16,270 bases of DNA. Origin: Clostridiales bacterium (lineage in GTDB: Bacteria > Bacillota_E > Sulfobacillia > Sulfobacillales > JAIMBI01). A program made the position numbers and the translations under genes. The first letter of the stretch is position 1. Each line of letters opens with the position of its first letter. The notes below the pieces were generated by a model, which worked only from the letters and a program-made list of their open reading frames with translations, had not been told where the DNA came from and did not search any database. Below, one piece after another: positions 1 through 7,009 of this stretch. Location: the NCBI GenBank assembly GCA_027318915.1, contig DAHVOH010000010.1, forward strand, positions 1 through 16,270, read 5' to 3'.

Positions 1-94
1 ATCTACGGATGGGCCGCGAACGCCGGATCACCCGCCCGCCCGATGCCTCCCCGGGTGACGGGGGCTTTCCCTGTTCCGAGCCGCCCCCGACCGC

Positions 95-1273
95 TCAGGC
101 GATCCAATAGAACAAGATCCAAAAGGCGAAAAAGAGGGCCTGCGCGCCCGGAAACAGCCACATCGTGGTGCGCTTCCAAAACGACGAGCGTTCGGCCAGC
201 TCGGCCAGGGCCACATACATCGGGAAGGCGGGCAGGATGAGCCGCGACATGCTCACGATGGGACTGTAGTAGGGCGGGACCACGGAACTCAGGGGAATGA
301 GCACCACCAGAAGGCTCCAGGCGATGTAGCTCCAACGGTAGCGGTGGCGAATCATATACCCGCAGAGACCCAGGAGCAGCAGCGCACTGGTCAGATCGAT
401 GGCGGTGTAGGTGAAGACCGGCGAGCCAATGTGCGGATCATGGTAGAGCGTAGCCAGCGCCGCCTTGAGCCCGTCCCAGGGCCACACGGTCGTCCGATCC
501 CAGCCCAGCTTCTCGGCGGTCATGAAGTAGAACGCGCCCCGGCCCACGGCCTGCAAGTAGGCCATATAGGCGAGTCCGCCCGCCACCGGTCCGGCCAGCC
601 CCCACACCTTGGGACTCCACTGGCGGCCATGCTGCTGGAGGTACTCCAGCGCGAGCGGAATCGCCAACAGGGGCCCCTCGTTGCGCGTCAAGGCGGCCAG
701 AAACCCCGCCACCCCCGTCCAGAGCCATTGATCCCGGCGCGCATAGTAAAAAGCCGCCAGCACGAGCGCCAGAAACAGCGCCTCCGAGTAGGCCACGCTG
801 AAGAAGAACGCCGTGGGAAACAGCACCATCGCCGCCACGGCCCGATTCGTCCACGACGGGCTCCAATCCCGATTCAGCCACACGATGAAGTAATACAGCA
901 GCGCGTAATCCGCCACCCACGCCACCACGGTCGCCCACAAGTACGGCGATGAGCCCGGCACCAGCAGCTGACCGCCACGAATCAGCAGCGGGTATAGGGG
1001 AAAGAAGGCGGCATTCTGCGGCCAGCCGTGCACATAGCCCTGCTCGGCCACCCGGACGAACCAGGCCGAATCCCACCGGGCCCAGATATTGAGCCACACC
1101 GGATAGGCTTTATGCCCCAACGGACCGGTCGGCAGAATGGCGAAGGTGAACCACCCGATAATCATCAAGAACGCCTTGCTCCACAACCACCAGCCGAGAG
1201 CCATCCGCCACGCCGAGCGGGACCGCGCGACCGGCGCGGCCGGGACGGGCGCCGACGTCTCTTCGGTAGTCAT
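95..1273 (-). CDS. PIG-V-like GT-C membrane glycosyltransferase (putative mannosyltransferase)
   Basis: The 392-residue product is a polytopic membrane protein with a short polar N-terminus (about residues 1-22) followed by many hydrophobic segments. Residues 65-80 (ARWDSAWFVRVAEQGY) match the first-loop RWD-W-Y signature of the PIG-V/mannosyltransferase family. In that family an acidic residue in the first extracytoplasmic loop serves polyprenyl-phosphate-sugar-dependent transfer, so the protein probably adds a sugar to a lipid, glycan or protein on the outer face of the membrane. The donor and acceptor cannot be read from the sequence. The ATG has a G-rich Shine-Dalgarno (GGGGGGAT) about 5-6 nt upstream. 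The gene lies 55 bp downstream of the beta-propeller gene on the same strand and is probably cotranscribed with the sigma cluster. The family assignment is firm for GT-C type and weaker for the sugar. Confidence 0.75.
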   Translation of the reverse strand: MTTEETSAPVPAAPVARSRSAWRMALGWWLWSKAFLMIIGWFTFAILPTGPLGHKAYPVWLNIWARWDSAWFVRVAEQGYVHGWPQNAAFFPLYPLLIRGGQLLVPGSSPYLWATVVAWVADYALLYYFIVWLNRDWSPSWTNRAVAAMVLFPTAFFFSVAYSEALFLALVLAAFYYARRDQWLWTGVAGFLAALTRNEGPLLAIPLALEYLQQHGRQWSPKVWGLAGPVAGGLAYMAYLQAVGRGAFYFMTAEKLGWDRTTVWPWDGLKAALATLYHDPHIGSPVFTYTAIDLTSALLLLGLCGYMIRHRYRWSYIAWSLLVVLIPLSSVVPPYYSPIVSMSRLILPAFPMYVALAELAERSSFWKRTTMWLFPGAQALFFAFWILFYWIA

Positions 1274-1328
1274 GCCGCATCCCCCCGCCCCGGGGCCCGG
1301 GCGGCCCGCGCGCGAACCGCGCCGGCCG

Positions 1329-2654
1329 TCATCGGGTCACCGCCCGCCACGTCCGGCCGCCATCCACGGTCGCCCACAGGTGTCCCGCCCCGTCCAGAGC
1401 CCAGCCGGCCCGGGGAGACACAAACGTCATGGCGGTCCACGCGGTCACTTGCGGGGAGGCCAGCCTCAACGACCAGGTCCGGCCACCGTCGGTCGTGCGA
1501 TACACCCTGCCGTTTAAGGCGGCGAAGCCCGTCGACGTCGACACGAAACTGACCTGCGCGGCGTTGATGCCCTCGGACGTCCCCACCCACGCGCTCACCG
1601 CGAGGGCGCCCGCCACGCGCCACCCGGCCCGCCCGCCGTCCCAGGCGTAGAGAACCAGCTGCTCCGGTCCTCCCTGCTGCCCGTAGATCACCGGCAGGAT
1701 CACGTGGGACGGGCCGGTGGCCTGCGGCCGCAGGATCGTGATCGCATTGACGGCGACGCCGGCGACAGCCGGCGGCTGCGGCAGGGTCACACGCCGCCAA
1801 AGAACCCCGCCGTCGGTCGTCGCCGCCACGTAATAGCGCCACGGCACTTGGCCGGCGGCCCGCGGCGCTCCCACCGTCCACCCGACCGCGGGCGTCAGGA
1901 ACGTGAGCAGGCCGCCAAAGGGCACGTGTCGGCGCGACGCGGCGGTGCTGGTGGACAGAAGGCTCCAGGTCCGGCCGCCGTCGCTGGTGGCGTAGAGCGC
2001 CGCGCTGGGACTGGCGTTGCCGGCGGTCAGGACCTCCAGCCACCCGTGGCCCCCCGCCACGAAGTCCATCTGCACACCGCCACCGCCAAAGGCAATGGGG
2101 GCGATGCGGCTTTGACTCCACGTCCGGCCGCCGTCGGTGGTCCGAAAGACGGTCACCGCCCGGTGGGGCGCATCGACGGCAATCCAGGCCGCCTCCATGC
2201 TGAGGGCGCTGAACTGGATCGGTTCCGTCGGCGGGACCGTCCGGAGACTCGGCGGCGTGACCGGCGTCCATCGCCGGCCCCCGGACGTCGTGCGGAGAAC
2301 CTGTCCGCCGGTCGTGAGCACCCATCCTCCGTTCACGCCCATCATGTCCATCTCGGTCAATGCCCCGACGGCCACGGGCGATGACGGTCTTTGCGGCGCC
2401 ACGGCGAGGCGCGCGGGCACCCGCACGACGGGCGCCGGAGGCGCCAGCGCCACCCAGGCGACACCGGCCACCACGACGGCCGCCGCCAACCAGCCGGCAA
2501 AGCGCCCCCCGGCACGCCGGCCCACGGGGCGCGCCGCCACGGCGGCAAACAAGCGCTCGGCGTCGAACGCGACGGCGGGCGGCCACTGCAGCGCCTCGTG
2601 GTCGGCAAACCATTGCCTGAGCGCCATCTCCGCGTCCGACTCGTCTCTATTCAT
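1329..2654 (-). CDS. Membrane-anchored Asp-box (BNR) beta-propeller protein, candidate anti-sigma/sensor partner of the ECF sigma factor
   Basis: The product has 441 residues. Residues 1-50 are a short cytosolic segment, about 53-72 form a single hydrophobic anchor (GWLAAAVVVAGVAWVALA), and the rest is predicted outside. The outer part carries six Asp-box-like motifs at residues 124-129, 174-179, 225-230, 281-286, 389-394 and 431-436, four of them exactly DGGRTW. Asp boxes of this kind occur in BNR/sialidase-like and Ycf48-like beta-propellers. No sialidase catalytic set was recognised, so a binding or sensing role is more likely than hydrolysis. I chose the ATG at 2654 because it overlaps the end of the sigma gene (ATGAATAG), a classic coupled sigma/anti-sigma arrangement. 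An in-frame start 27 nt upstream is less likely. The cytosolic part lacks the HxxxCxxC zinc motif of ZAS anti-sigma factors, so the anti-sigma role is inferred from position and topology only. Confidence 0.72.
   Translation of the reverse strand: MNRDESDAEMALRQWFADHEALQWPPAVAFDAERLFAAVAARPVGRRAGGRFAGWLAAAVVVAGVAWVALAPPAPVVRVPARLAVAPQRPSSPVAVGALTEMDMMGVNGGWVLTTGGQVLRTTSGGRRWTPVTPPSLRTVPPTEPIQFSALSMEAAWIAVDAPHRAVTVFRTTDGGRTWSQSRIAPIAFGGGGVQMDFVAGGHGWLEVLTAGNASPSAALYATSDGGRTWSLLSTSTAASRRHVPFGGLLTFLTPAVGWTVGAPRAAGQVPWRYYVAATTDGGVLWRRVTLPQPPAVAGVAVNAITILRPQATGPSHVILPVIYGQQGGPEQLVLYAWDGGRAGWRVAGALAVSAWVGTSEGINAAQVSFVSTSTGFAALNGRVYRTTDGGRTWSLRLASPQVTAWTAMTFVSPRAGWALDGAGHLWATVDGGRTWRAVTR
1347..2285 (-). 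repeat. Six degenerate DNA repeats encoding the Asp-box motifs
   Basis: Six 18-bp units at 1347-1364, 1473-1490, 1797-1814, 1965-1982, 2118-2135 and 2268-2285 encode the Asp boxes. On the plus strand most read close to CCACGTCCGGCCGCCGTC. They are coding repeats imposed by the protein fold rather than a mobile or regulatory array. Spacing is irregular, about 110-310 bp. The near identity of some units at DNA level could permit recombination between blades. Confidence 0.75.
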
Positions 2655-3145
2655 CGATGGGTTCCCCCCAGGCTTGTGCAAAACGGCGGCGGGCCCGGTG
2701 AAGACGGGTTTTGATGGCCCCCGGGCTCAAACCGACCTCGTGCGCGATCTCCTCGATCGTCCAGCCGGCGAAGGTGCAGGCACTGCCGATCCGCGTCCGG
2801 CAGACTGTCCACCACATGCCGCACGGACAGGCGCTCGGTGGGATCCGTGGTGTCGTCCGGTGCGGCCAGCAGGGCCAACTCGCTCCGCTGCCGCCGCCTC
2901 CGGCGGCGGAGCGCGTCAATGGCGACGTGACGCGCCACCGCGAACAGCCAGCCGGGCCGAATGTGCGCCGCCGGATCTCGGACCAGCGTCTGGTACAGGC
3001 GCAGAAACGTTTCCTGACTGACGTCCTGGGCCAGTCCGGCATCCCCCGTGTACACCCAGGCAAAGCGGATGATGCGGTCCCCCCATTCCGCCACAAAGCC
3101 GGCCAGCAACCGGGCGGCACGGTCGGTCCTGGGCTCTGTCGGCAC
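2647..3145 (-). pseudogene. ECF-family RNA polymerase sigma factor, frameshifted in region 4
   Basis: From the GTG at 3145 one frame gives a normal ECF region 2: FVAEWGDRIIRFAW (17-30), then region 2.2 around DAGLAQDVSQETFLRLYQ (35-52) and region 2.4 WLFAVARHVAIDALRRRRR (66-84). It continues to VVDSLPDADRQCLH (111-124). The region 4 helix-turn-helix, GWTIEEIAHEVGLSPGAIKT followed by RLHRARRRFAQAW, lies in another frame (+1 from the first) that ends with TAG at 2647. The switch falls at about 2770-2776. The unshifted frame runs to TGA at 2651 with a nonsense-like tail. The start is chosen for its AGGAGG at 7-nt spacing; the longer upstream open frame looks non-coding. Read through with the shift, the product is about 165 residues, the usual ECF size. 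It could be a genuine mutation, a sequencing or assembly error, or, less likely, programmed frameshifting. Confidence 0.75.
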
Positions 3146-3152
3146 GCGCGAA

Positions 3153-3158
3153 CCTCCT
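3153..3158 (-). promoter_or_regulatory. Ribosome binding site fixing the GTG start of the sigma gene
   Basis: The minus strand reads AGGAGG followed by 7 nt (TTCGCGC) and then GTG at 3145. This near-perfect Shine-Dalgarno decides the start, giving a protein beginning (M)PTEPRTDRAARLLAGF. Upstream ATG and GTG codons in the same frame lack a comparable site. Confidence 0.75.
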
Positions 3159-3173
3159 CGCTTCACTACGTCC

Positions 3174-3200
3174 ATCGCCAGCCAGGCCGAGAAGGTTTCC
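3174..3200 (-). promoter_or_regulatory. Possible ECF-type (autoregulatory) promoter of the sigma cluster
   Basis: On the minus strand GGAAAC (3200-3195) is followed after 17 nt by CGAT (3177-3174). ECF promoters commonly look like GGAAC-N16/17-CGTC, and many ECF genes drive their own promoter. The position would give a leader of about 20-25 nt carrying the AGGAGG site. The match is imperfect at both boxes, so this is a suggestion only. Confidence 0.28.
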
Positions 3201-3322
3201 GCCGAACGGGTTGACTCGCTCAATCCGTCGGCCGCCCCCGCGCCGCACTGGACAGCCTCGGTGCGCCCCGTTAGGCTCGTGGTGGCCGGACAGCCCTCGG
3301 CCAGCAAGGACGGTGGCCGCGA

Positions 3323-4531
3323 TTGGCGAGGCTCGGACGGCATCCGCTGGTGGAACTGGCCCAGGACCCTCTCTGGCGTCGTTGGACCGCCACCATCGAA
3401 TTGGTGCGCCTGCTGCCGGCGATGCTGGGGCTTGGCCTGCTCCTGGCGTCATACGGCGCCACCCGCTCGTTTGCCACCGGCGCCCTGGTCTATGGGGCCT
3501 ACGCTCTGGCGGAGACGGCCTCGGCGCCGCTGACCGGACGCTGGGCGGACAGCGCCGGCTTGACCGGCGTGCGTCTCGCTCTGTTGACCGGCGGTCTTTG
3601 CCTGCTGGCCTTGGGGACCGCGTTTGGCGCCGGCGCCCCTCGCGCCCTTCTGATGGGGCTGGGCGGACTTCTGGGGATCGTCACATCCGGTGTCTCCGGC
3701 GGTCTCAAGGCCTGGCTCGCCGCCCGCATGGATGCCGGGCGCCTCGGCGCCGCCTGGTCCGTGGACGCGAGCCTCCTCGAAGCCGCCTGGCTGGCCGGCC
3801 CCCTGCTAGTGAGTCTGGGACGCGCCGCCGCCGGGCCGGGGGGTCCCCTCTGGCTTCTCACCATGGCCGTCCTGATCGCGTTCGGGCTATCATGGCGGCT
3901 TCCCGCCGGTCCCCCGCCGGCCGCCGGCCCCCATGGGGTGCGCCGCCGCGCCGGGGAGCCGTCCCCGCTCACCCGACTATGGCCGGTGCTCGCCCTGTCC
4001 ACGGCGATGGGTGGGACGGAGGGCATGCTCCTGGTGGCCATGCCCGCCTGGGTGCATGCCCACCACTTGGCGCCGGCGTGGGCCGGACCCCTGTTGAGTC
4101 TCTTTTCGGCCGCCAGCATCGTGGGTGGCCTGGTGGCCAGCCGGCATGTGCAAGGGCCGTGGGGTGCCGCGGCGGGAATGCTCCTAGCCGTGCTGGCGGC
4201 CGCCGTGGCGGCGTTTGCAAGCATGCCCACTCTGGCTCTCGGCCTGGCGGTCCTCGTCCTCGGCGGCACGGTCGTTGCGCCGCTGAACGCCCAGCGGAGC
4301 CTCGCCGTGTCCGCGGCGATGCCGCCGCAGCGCCAGGCTTTCGGCTACTCCGCCATCTATGCCGCGTACGGACTGGGCGCCGGCGCGGCCAGCCTGCTCT
4401 TGGGCTGGCGCGTGCAGGTGTGGGGCGTCGATCCCCTACTCCGCGCGGCCGCAGCGGCCGGGTTTCTCGGCGCCCTCCTCTTCGTCGTCAGCGGCCGTGG
4501 CGCAGCCGCATCGCCGCCGGTTCGCCGATGA
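3323..4531 (+). CDS. Major facilitator superfamily transporter
   Basis: The 402-residue product is almost entirely hydrophobic and carries about 12 predicted membrane segments in two halves. The halves are separated by a Pro/Arg-rich cytosolic loop at about residues 190-215 (RLPAGPPPAAGPHGVRRRAG). The loop after the second segment (LTGRWADSAGLTGVR) fits the degenerate MFS motif A (GxLxDRxGRR-like). This supports an MFS efflux or uptake permease, but the substrate cannot be inferred. The TTG start at 3323 follows GGTGG 6 nt upstream and AAGGA 12 nt upstream and keeps the first membrane segment complete; a different start nearby is possible. It is transcribed divergently from the sigma gene (177 bp between starts) and converges on the superoxide dismutase gene. 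No regulator gene adjoins it except the sigma cluster. Confidence 0.8.
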   Translation: MARLGRHPLVELAQDPLWRRWTATIELVRLLPAMLGLGLLLASYGATRSFATGALVYGAYALAETASAPLTGRWADSAGLTGVRLALLTGGLCLLALGTAFGAGAPRALLMGLGGLLGIVTSGVSGGLKAWLAARMDAGRLGAAWSVDASLLEAAWLAGPLLVSLGRAAAGPGGPLWLLTMAVLIAFGLSWRLPAGPPPAAGPHGVRRRAGEPSPLTRLWPVLALSTAMGGTEGMLLVAMPAWVHAHHLAPAWAGPLLSLFSAASIVGGLVASRHVQGPWGAAAGMLLAVLAAAVAAFASMPTLALGLAVLVLGGTVVAPLNAQRSLAVSAAMPPQRQAFGYSAIYAAYGLGAGAASLLLGWRVQVWGVDPLLRAAAAAGFLGALLFVVSGRGAAASPPVRR

Positions 4532-4544
4532 GCGCGCAAAAGCG

Positions 4545-4582
4545 GGCGGCACCGACTTTCCCGGGGGAAAATCGGTGCCGCC
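4545..4582 (-). terminator. Intrinsic terminator of the superoxide dismutase gene (may stop both convergent genes)
   Basis: An 11-bp perfect inverted repeat (GGCGGCACCGA at 4545-4555, complement at 4572-4582) encloses a partly self-complementary loop (TTTCCC/GGGAAA). On the minus strand the stem is followed 3 nt later by TTTT, 34 nt past the SOD stop codon. On the plus strand there is no T-run, but the hairpin lies just past the MFS stop at 4531 and could still help. Confidence 0.7.
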
Positions 4583-4615
4583 GCGACACCCGGGCCTCGG
4601 AGGGGGCCGGCGCGC

Positions 4616-5215
4616 TTAGAGGTGGTACTTGGCCAACCGCTCGTTGACCTCATTCCAGTCCAGATTGCGCATGAACGCGTCGATGTAGGGAGCGCGCTTG
4701 ACGCCGTAGTCCAGCCCGTAAGCGTGCTCGTAAACGTCCAGGATCAAGAGCGGGTAGGCACCCCAGGGCACGCCCACATTGTGGGCATCCTGCCCGTAGT
4801 TGTGCAGTTTCCCGTCATCGAGGTCATAGGCCAAAACCACCCAGCCGCGCACAGCCAGGCCAATCGCCTTGAACTCCGCCTCCCACTTTTCATAGGAACC
4901 GAAGTCGCGCTCAATCAACTCGCGAATGCGTCCGTCCGCCTGGCCGCCGTGACCTCCCAAATTGTCGAAGTACCATTCATGCAGCTTGCTGCCGTTCAAC
5001 GCGAAGATCTCTTCGGTTTTGAGGCCACGGAGGTCGCTGTACGTCTGATTGGCGGTGGACAGATCCACCTGCTCCAGCTTGGATCGGATCTCGTTCAGCT
5101 TGTTGACATAGCCCTTGTACAGGATGCCGTAGTGCTGCTCGACCTCCTGCTGGCTGATGCCGTCCATGCTGAGGCAGCTGGACTTCAAATCCTGAAATTT
5201 CCGCTCGGTCGCCAT
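4616..5215 (-). CDS. Superoxide dismutase, Fe/Mn family (divergent member)
   Basis: This 199-residue cytosolic enzyme should convert superoxide to oxygen and hydrogen peroxide. The four metal ligands of the family are in place: H28 (EQHYGILYKGYVNKLN), H79 (KLHEWYFDNL), and D160 and H164 (LDVYEHAYGLDY). The active-site Tyr is Y36. Q142 in GQDAHN sits where Mn-type enzymes have their second-sphere glutamine, so Mn or cambialistic use is more likely than Fe. Unusual points are DVYEHAY instead of DVWEHAY, and Leu and Tyr at the two positions after H28 that are usually His-His. The N-terminus also lacks the standard LPxLPY motif. The ATG at 5215 has AAAGGAGG 5 nt upstream; the in-frame ATG at 5263 has no such site. 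The gene is divergent from hisC and apparently monocistronic. Confidence 0.9.
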   Translation of the reverse strand: MATERKFQDLKSSCLSMDGISQQEVEQHYGILYKGYVNKLNEIRSKLEQVDLSTANQTYSDLRGLKTEEIFALNGSKLHEWYFDNLGGHGGQADGRIRELIERDFGSYEKWEAEFKAIGLAVRGWVVLAYDLDDGKLHNYGQDAHNVGVPWGAYPLLILDVYEHAYGLDYGVKRAPYIDAFMRNLDWNEVNERLAKYHL

Positions 5216-5278
5216 ATGTACCTCCTTTGACCGGGACGCGGGCCGGTTCCCGTCTCTCTTCATGCGGCCACCGGGTTC

Positions 5279-5308
5279 AGTATAGCGGGAAGTTTCCGGG
5301 CTTGACTA
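5279..5308 (-). promoter_or_regulatory. Probable sigma-A-type promoter of the superoxide dismutase gene
   Basis: On the minus strand TATACT (5284-5279, five of six consensus bases) lies 18 nt downstream of TAGTCA (5308-5303, four of six). Transcription would start near 5272 and leave a leader of about 57 nt before the ATG. This is the only good -10 box in the divergent SOD/hisC spacer. I see no comparably clear promoter for hisC; a weak TATGCT at 5337-5342 on the plus strand is the best candidate. Confidence 0.45.
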
Positions 5309-5424
5309 CCGCGTCCTCAAACCGGGCCGCATCGGCTATGCTAAAGAATACAAGCGGGTCTCGCCCCGCATCGTGTCGATGGTCGAGCGACCCGCACACC
5401 TTTTCGGGAAAGGATCGAGGCCAC

Positions 5425-6549
5425 ATGGCGAAGGTGGAGCCGCGGCCCGAGATTGCAGGTATGCCGCTCTGGGTGGCGGGACCCGCCGGGGAGGCCCGCA
5501 CACCGTCCATTTTGCTGGCATCCAACGAGAATCCCTACGGGCCGTCTCCGCGCGTCGTCGAAGCGCTGGCAAGCCGCCTCGGCGGTGTCAACCGCTATCC
5601 GGAGTCGCATCCGGCCGTCCTTCAGGAAGCCATTGCGGCCCGTTGGGCTCTCAGACCCGAGCAGATTGTGCTCGGTTCCGGAGCCGATCAGCTCATTCGC
5701 CTGTTGGCCCTGGCATATCTGACGCCCGGCTCCACCGTCATCGCCCCCCGGCCGTCGTTTCCCGCCTACGCATTGGCGGCGCGCCTGGTGGGTGCCCAGC
5801 TCCGCTCGGTGGGCCTCACGGCGGCGGGGGCCATGGATTTGGACGCCTTCGAACGGGCCGTCGACGCCAGCACGCGCCTCGTGTTCCTGTGCTCCCCCAA
5901 CAATCCGACCGGGGGCATCGCCGACGCCGCCGATCTGCCCGCATTCTTGAGCCGCCTGGCTGAGCGCGGGGTCCTCACCGTGGTGGACGAGGCGTACGGC
6001 GAATTTGCGGACGACGACGCTGAGTACCGCAGCATGCTGACCGCCGCGCTGGCCCAGGACATTCCGACGGTGGTTCTGCGCACCTTCTCCAAAGCCTATG
6101 GCCTGGCCGGCCTGCGCATCGGGTGGGCAGCGGCCCCGGTTGACGCGGCCGACGCGCTTCGCCGCGTGCGCGAACCGTTTGCCGTCAACGGCTTGGCGCA
6201 CGCGGCAGCCGCGGCAGCGTGGGCGGATACGGCTTGGCGCGACGAGGTGGTGGCCCGGACGCGGCGGACGCGGGCGGCGTTCATGGCCGCCGTGGCGGCG
6301 CGGCATCTGACCGCCTTTCCCAGCCACACGAACTTCGTCGCCGTCACCTGCCACCCTGACACGGCCGCGGTGACGGCCGCCTTTCTCGCCGAGGGGATCC
6401 AGGTCCGGCCCACCGATGCGTTTGGACTGCCGGCGCATATCCGCGTCACCATGGGAACCGATGGGGAGATGGCCGCGTTTTGGCCGGCGCTCGACGCCGT
6501 CGACCGGCTCCTGCCTTTCCCGCGCCGGCCGCATGCGGGTCCGGGCTAA
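5425..6549 (+). CDS. hisC: Histidinol-phosphate aminotransferase (class I/II PLP aminotransferase)
   Basis: The 374-residue product is a fold-type I PLP enzyme that would interconvert imidazole-acetol phosphate and histidinol phosphate in histidine biosynthesis. Visible signatures are LLASNENPYGPSP near the N-terminus, the PLP Asn in SPNNPTGG (N160), the ring-contacting Asp in VVDEAYGEF (D188), the Schiff-base lysine in TFSKAYGLAGLRIG (K223) with phosphate-binding R231, and a C-terminal HIRVTMGT carrying the carboxylate-binding Arg. SNENPYG and VDEAYxEF are typical of HisC rather than general aspartate aminotransferases; related aromatic aminotransferases remain possible. The open frame extends upstream to 5227, but the ATG at 5425, with AAGGA 10 nt before it and the family N-terminus after it, is the better start. 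No other his genes are adjacent. Confidence 0.88.
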   Translation: MAKVEPRPEIAGMPLWVAGPAGEARTPSILLASNENPYGPSPRVVEALASRLGGVNRYPESHPAVLQEAIAARWALRPEQIVLGSGADQLIRLLALAYLTPGSTVIAPRPSFPAYALAARLVGAQLRSVGLTAAGAMDLDAFERAVDASTRLVFLCSPNNPTGGIADAADLPAFLSRLAERGVLTVVDEAYGEFADDDAEYRSMLTAALAQDIPTVVLRTFSKAYGLAGLRIGWAAAPVDAADALRRVREPFAVNGLAHAAAAAAWADTAWRDEVVARTRRTRAAFMAAVAARHLTAFPSHTNFVAVTCHPDTAAVTAAFLAEGIQVRPTDAFGLPAHIRVTMGTDGEMAAFWPALDAVDRLLPFPRRPHAGPG

Positions 6550-6595
6550 AATCTGTTACTCTACGCTTAAGGCAGCGGGAACGTGAGGTGCGATC

Positions 6596-7006
6596 ATGAA
6601 TCAGGTCAAAAGCGTGCGGACCACCGCCTATCTGCGGGCTTGGGGCTATGACAACTCGGGGGCGGCCACGGCGCAGGCCGACCGGCGCCTGCAGGACTTG
6701 CTGGATCGCTACCACGAGGTGCAGGACCGCAACGTGGTGACGGAACTGGATGTGACACGGGTTGCGCTCGGAACGGAAAAGCCGTTCGGCGAGCTGACCC
6801 CGTCGGAGGCCAACCGCGTGGCGGCGCATCTCCTGGTGCGGATTGCCCTCTACACACATTTTCGGGATCGCCTGCCCGACCCGCCGCCCGATTTTGCCGG
6901 AGAAGTGGACTGGCTGCATGAGGACCGGCGGCTTTTGGACCGGGTGATCTCCCGGGCCGGGTGGGACACCGCCGAATACTTCATGCCGCCGCATCCAACG
7001 GAGTAA
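6596..7006 (+). CDS. Hypothetical 136-residue protein linked to the two-component system
   Basis: I do not recognise this family. The product is soluble, with no membrane segment or signal peptide, and is rich in charged and helical stretches. It begins MNQVKSVRTTAYLRAWGYDN, has a helical middle (QADRRLQDLLDRYHEVQDRN), a segment ending LTPSEANRVAAHLLVRIALY, and an acidic C-terminal part with DWLHEDRRLLDRVISRAGWD. No cysteines or obvious catalytic motif are present. GAGGTG precedes the ATG by 5 nt. The stop codon is 3 nt from the start of the response regulator, whose Shine-Dalgarno (GGAG) overlaps this gene's end, so the two are likely translationally coupled. It follows hisC by 46 bp. A role as an accessory or modulator of the signalling pair is inferred from position only. 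Confidence 0.72.
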   Translation: MNQVKSVRTTAYLRAWGYDNSGAATAQADRRLQDLLDRYHEVQDRNVVTELDVTRVALGTEKPFGELTPSEANRVAAHLLVRIALYTHFRDRLPDPPPDFAGEVDWLHEDRRLLDRVISRAGWDTAEYFMPPHPTE

Positions 7007-7009
7007 GGC

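Noticed and set aside
49..63. Small hairpin CCCCG-GGTGA-CGGGG after the glycosyltransferase gene
   Set aside because: The stem is only 5 bp and no T-run follows on the minus strand, so I do not call a terminator.
1270..2613. 447-codon minus-strand frame overlapping the propeller gene
   Set aside because: It is a shadow of the propeller frame: the Asp-box DNA repeats read out of frame give Arg/Gly-rich sequence.
3211..4647. 478-codon plus-strand frame overlapping the MFS gene
   Set aside because: It is Arg/Gly/Pro-rich and in another frame from the hydrophobic MFS product, which is the credible gene.
5227..5424. Upstream extension of the hisC frame
   Set aside because: The added residues do not resemble an aminotransferase N-terminus and run across the SOD promoter region; the ATG at 5425 has its own ribosome binding site.
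5341..6534. 397-codon open frame on the minus strand
   Set aside because: It is antisense to hisC and has low-complexity composition without a recognisable fold.
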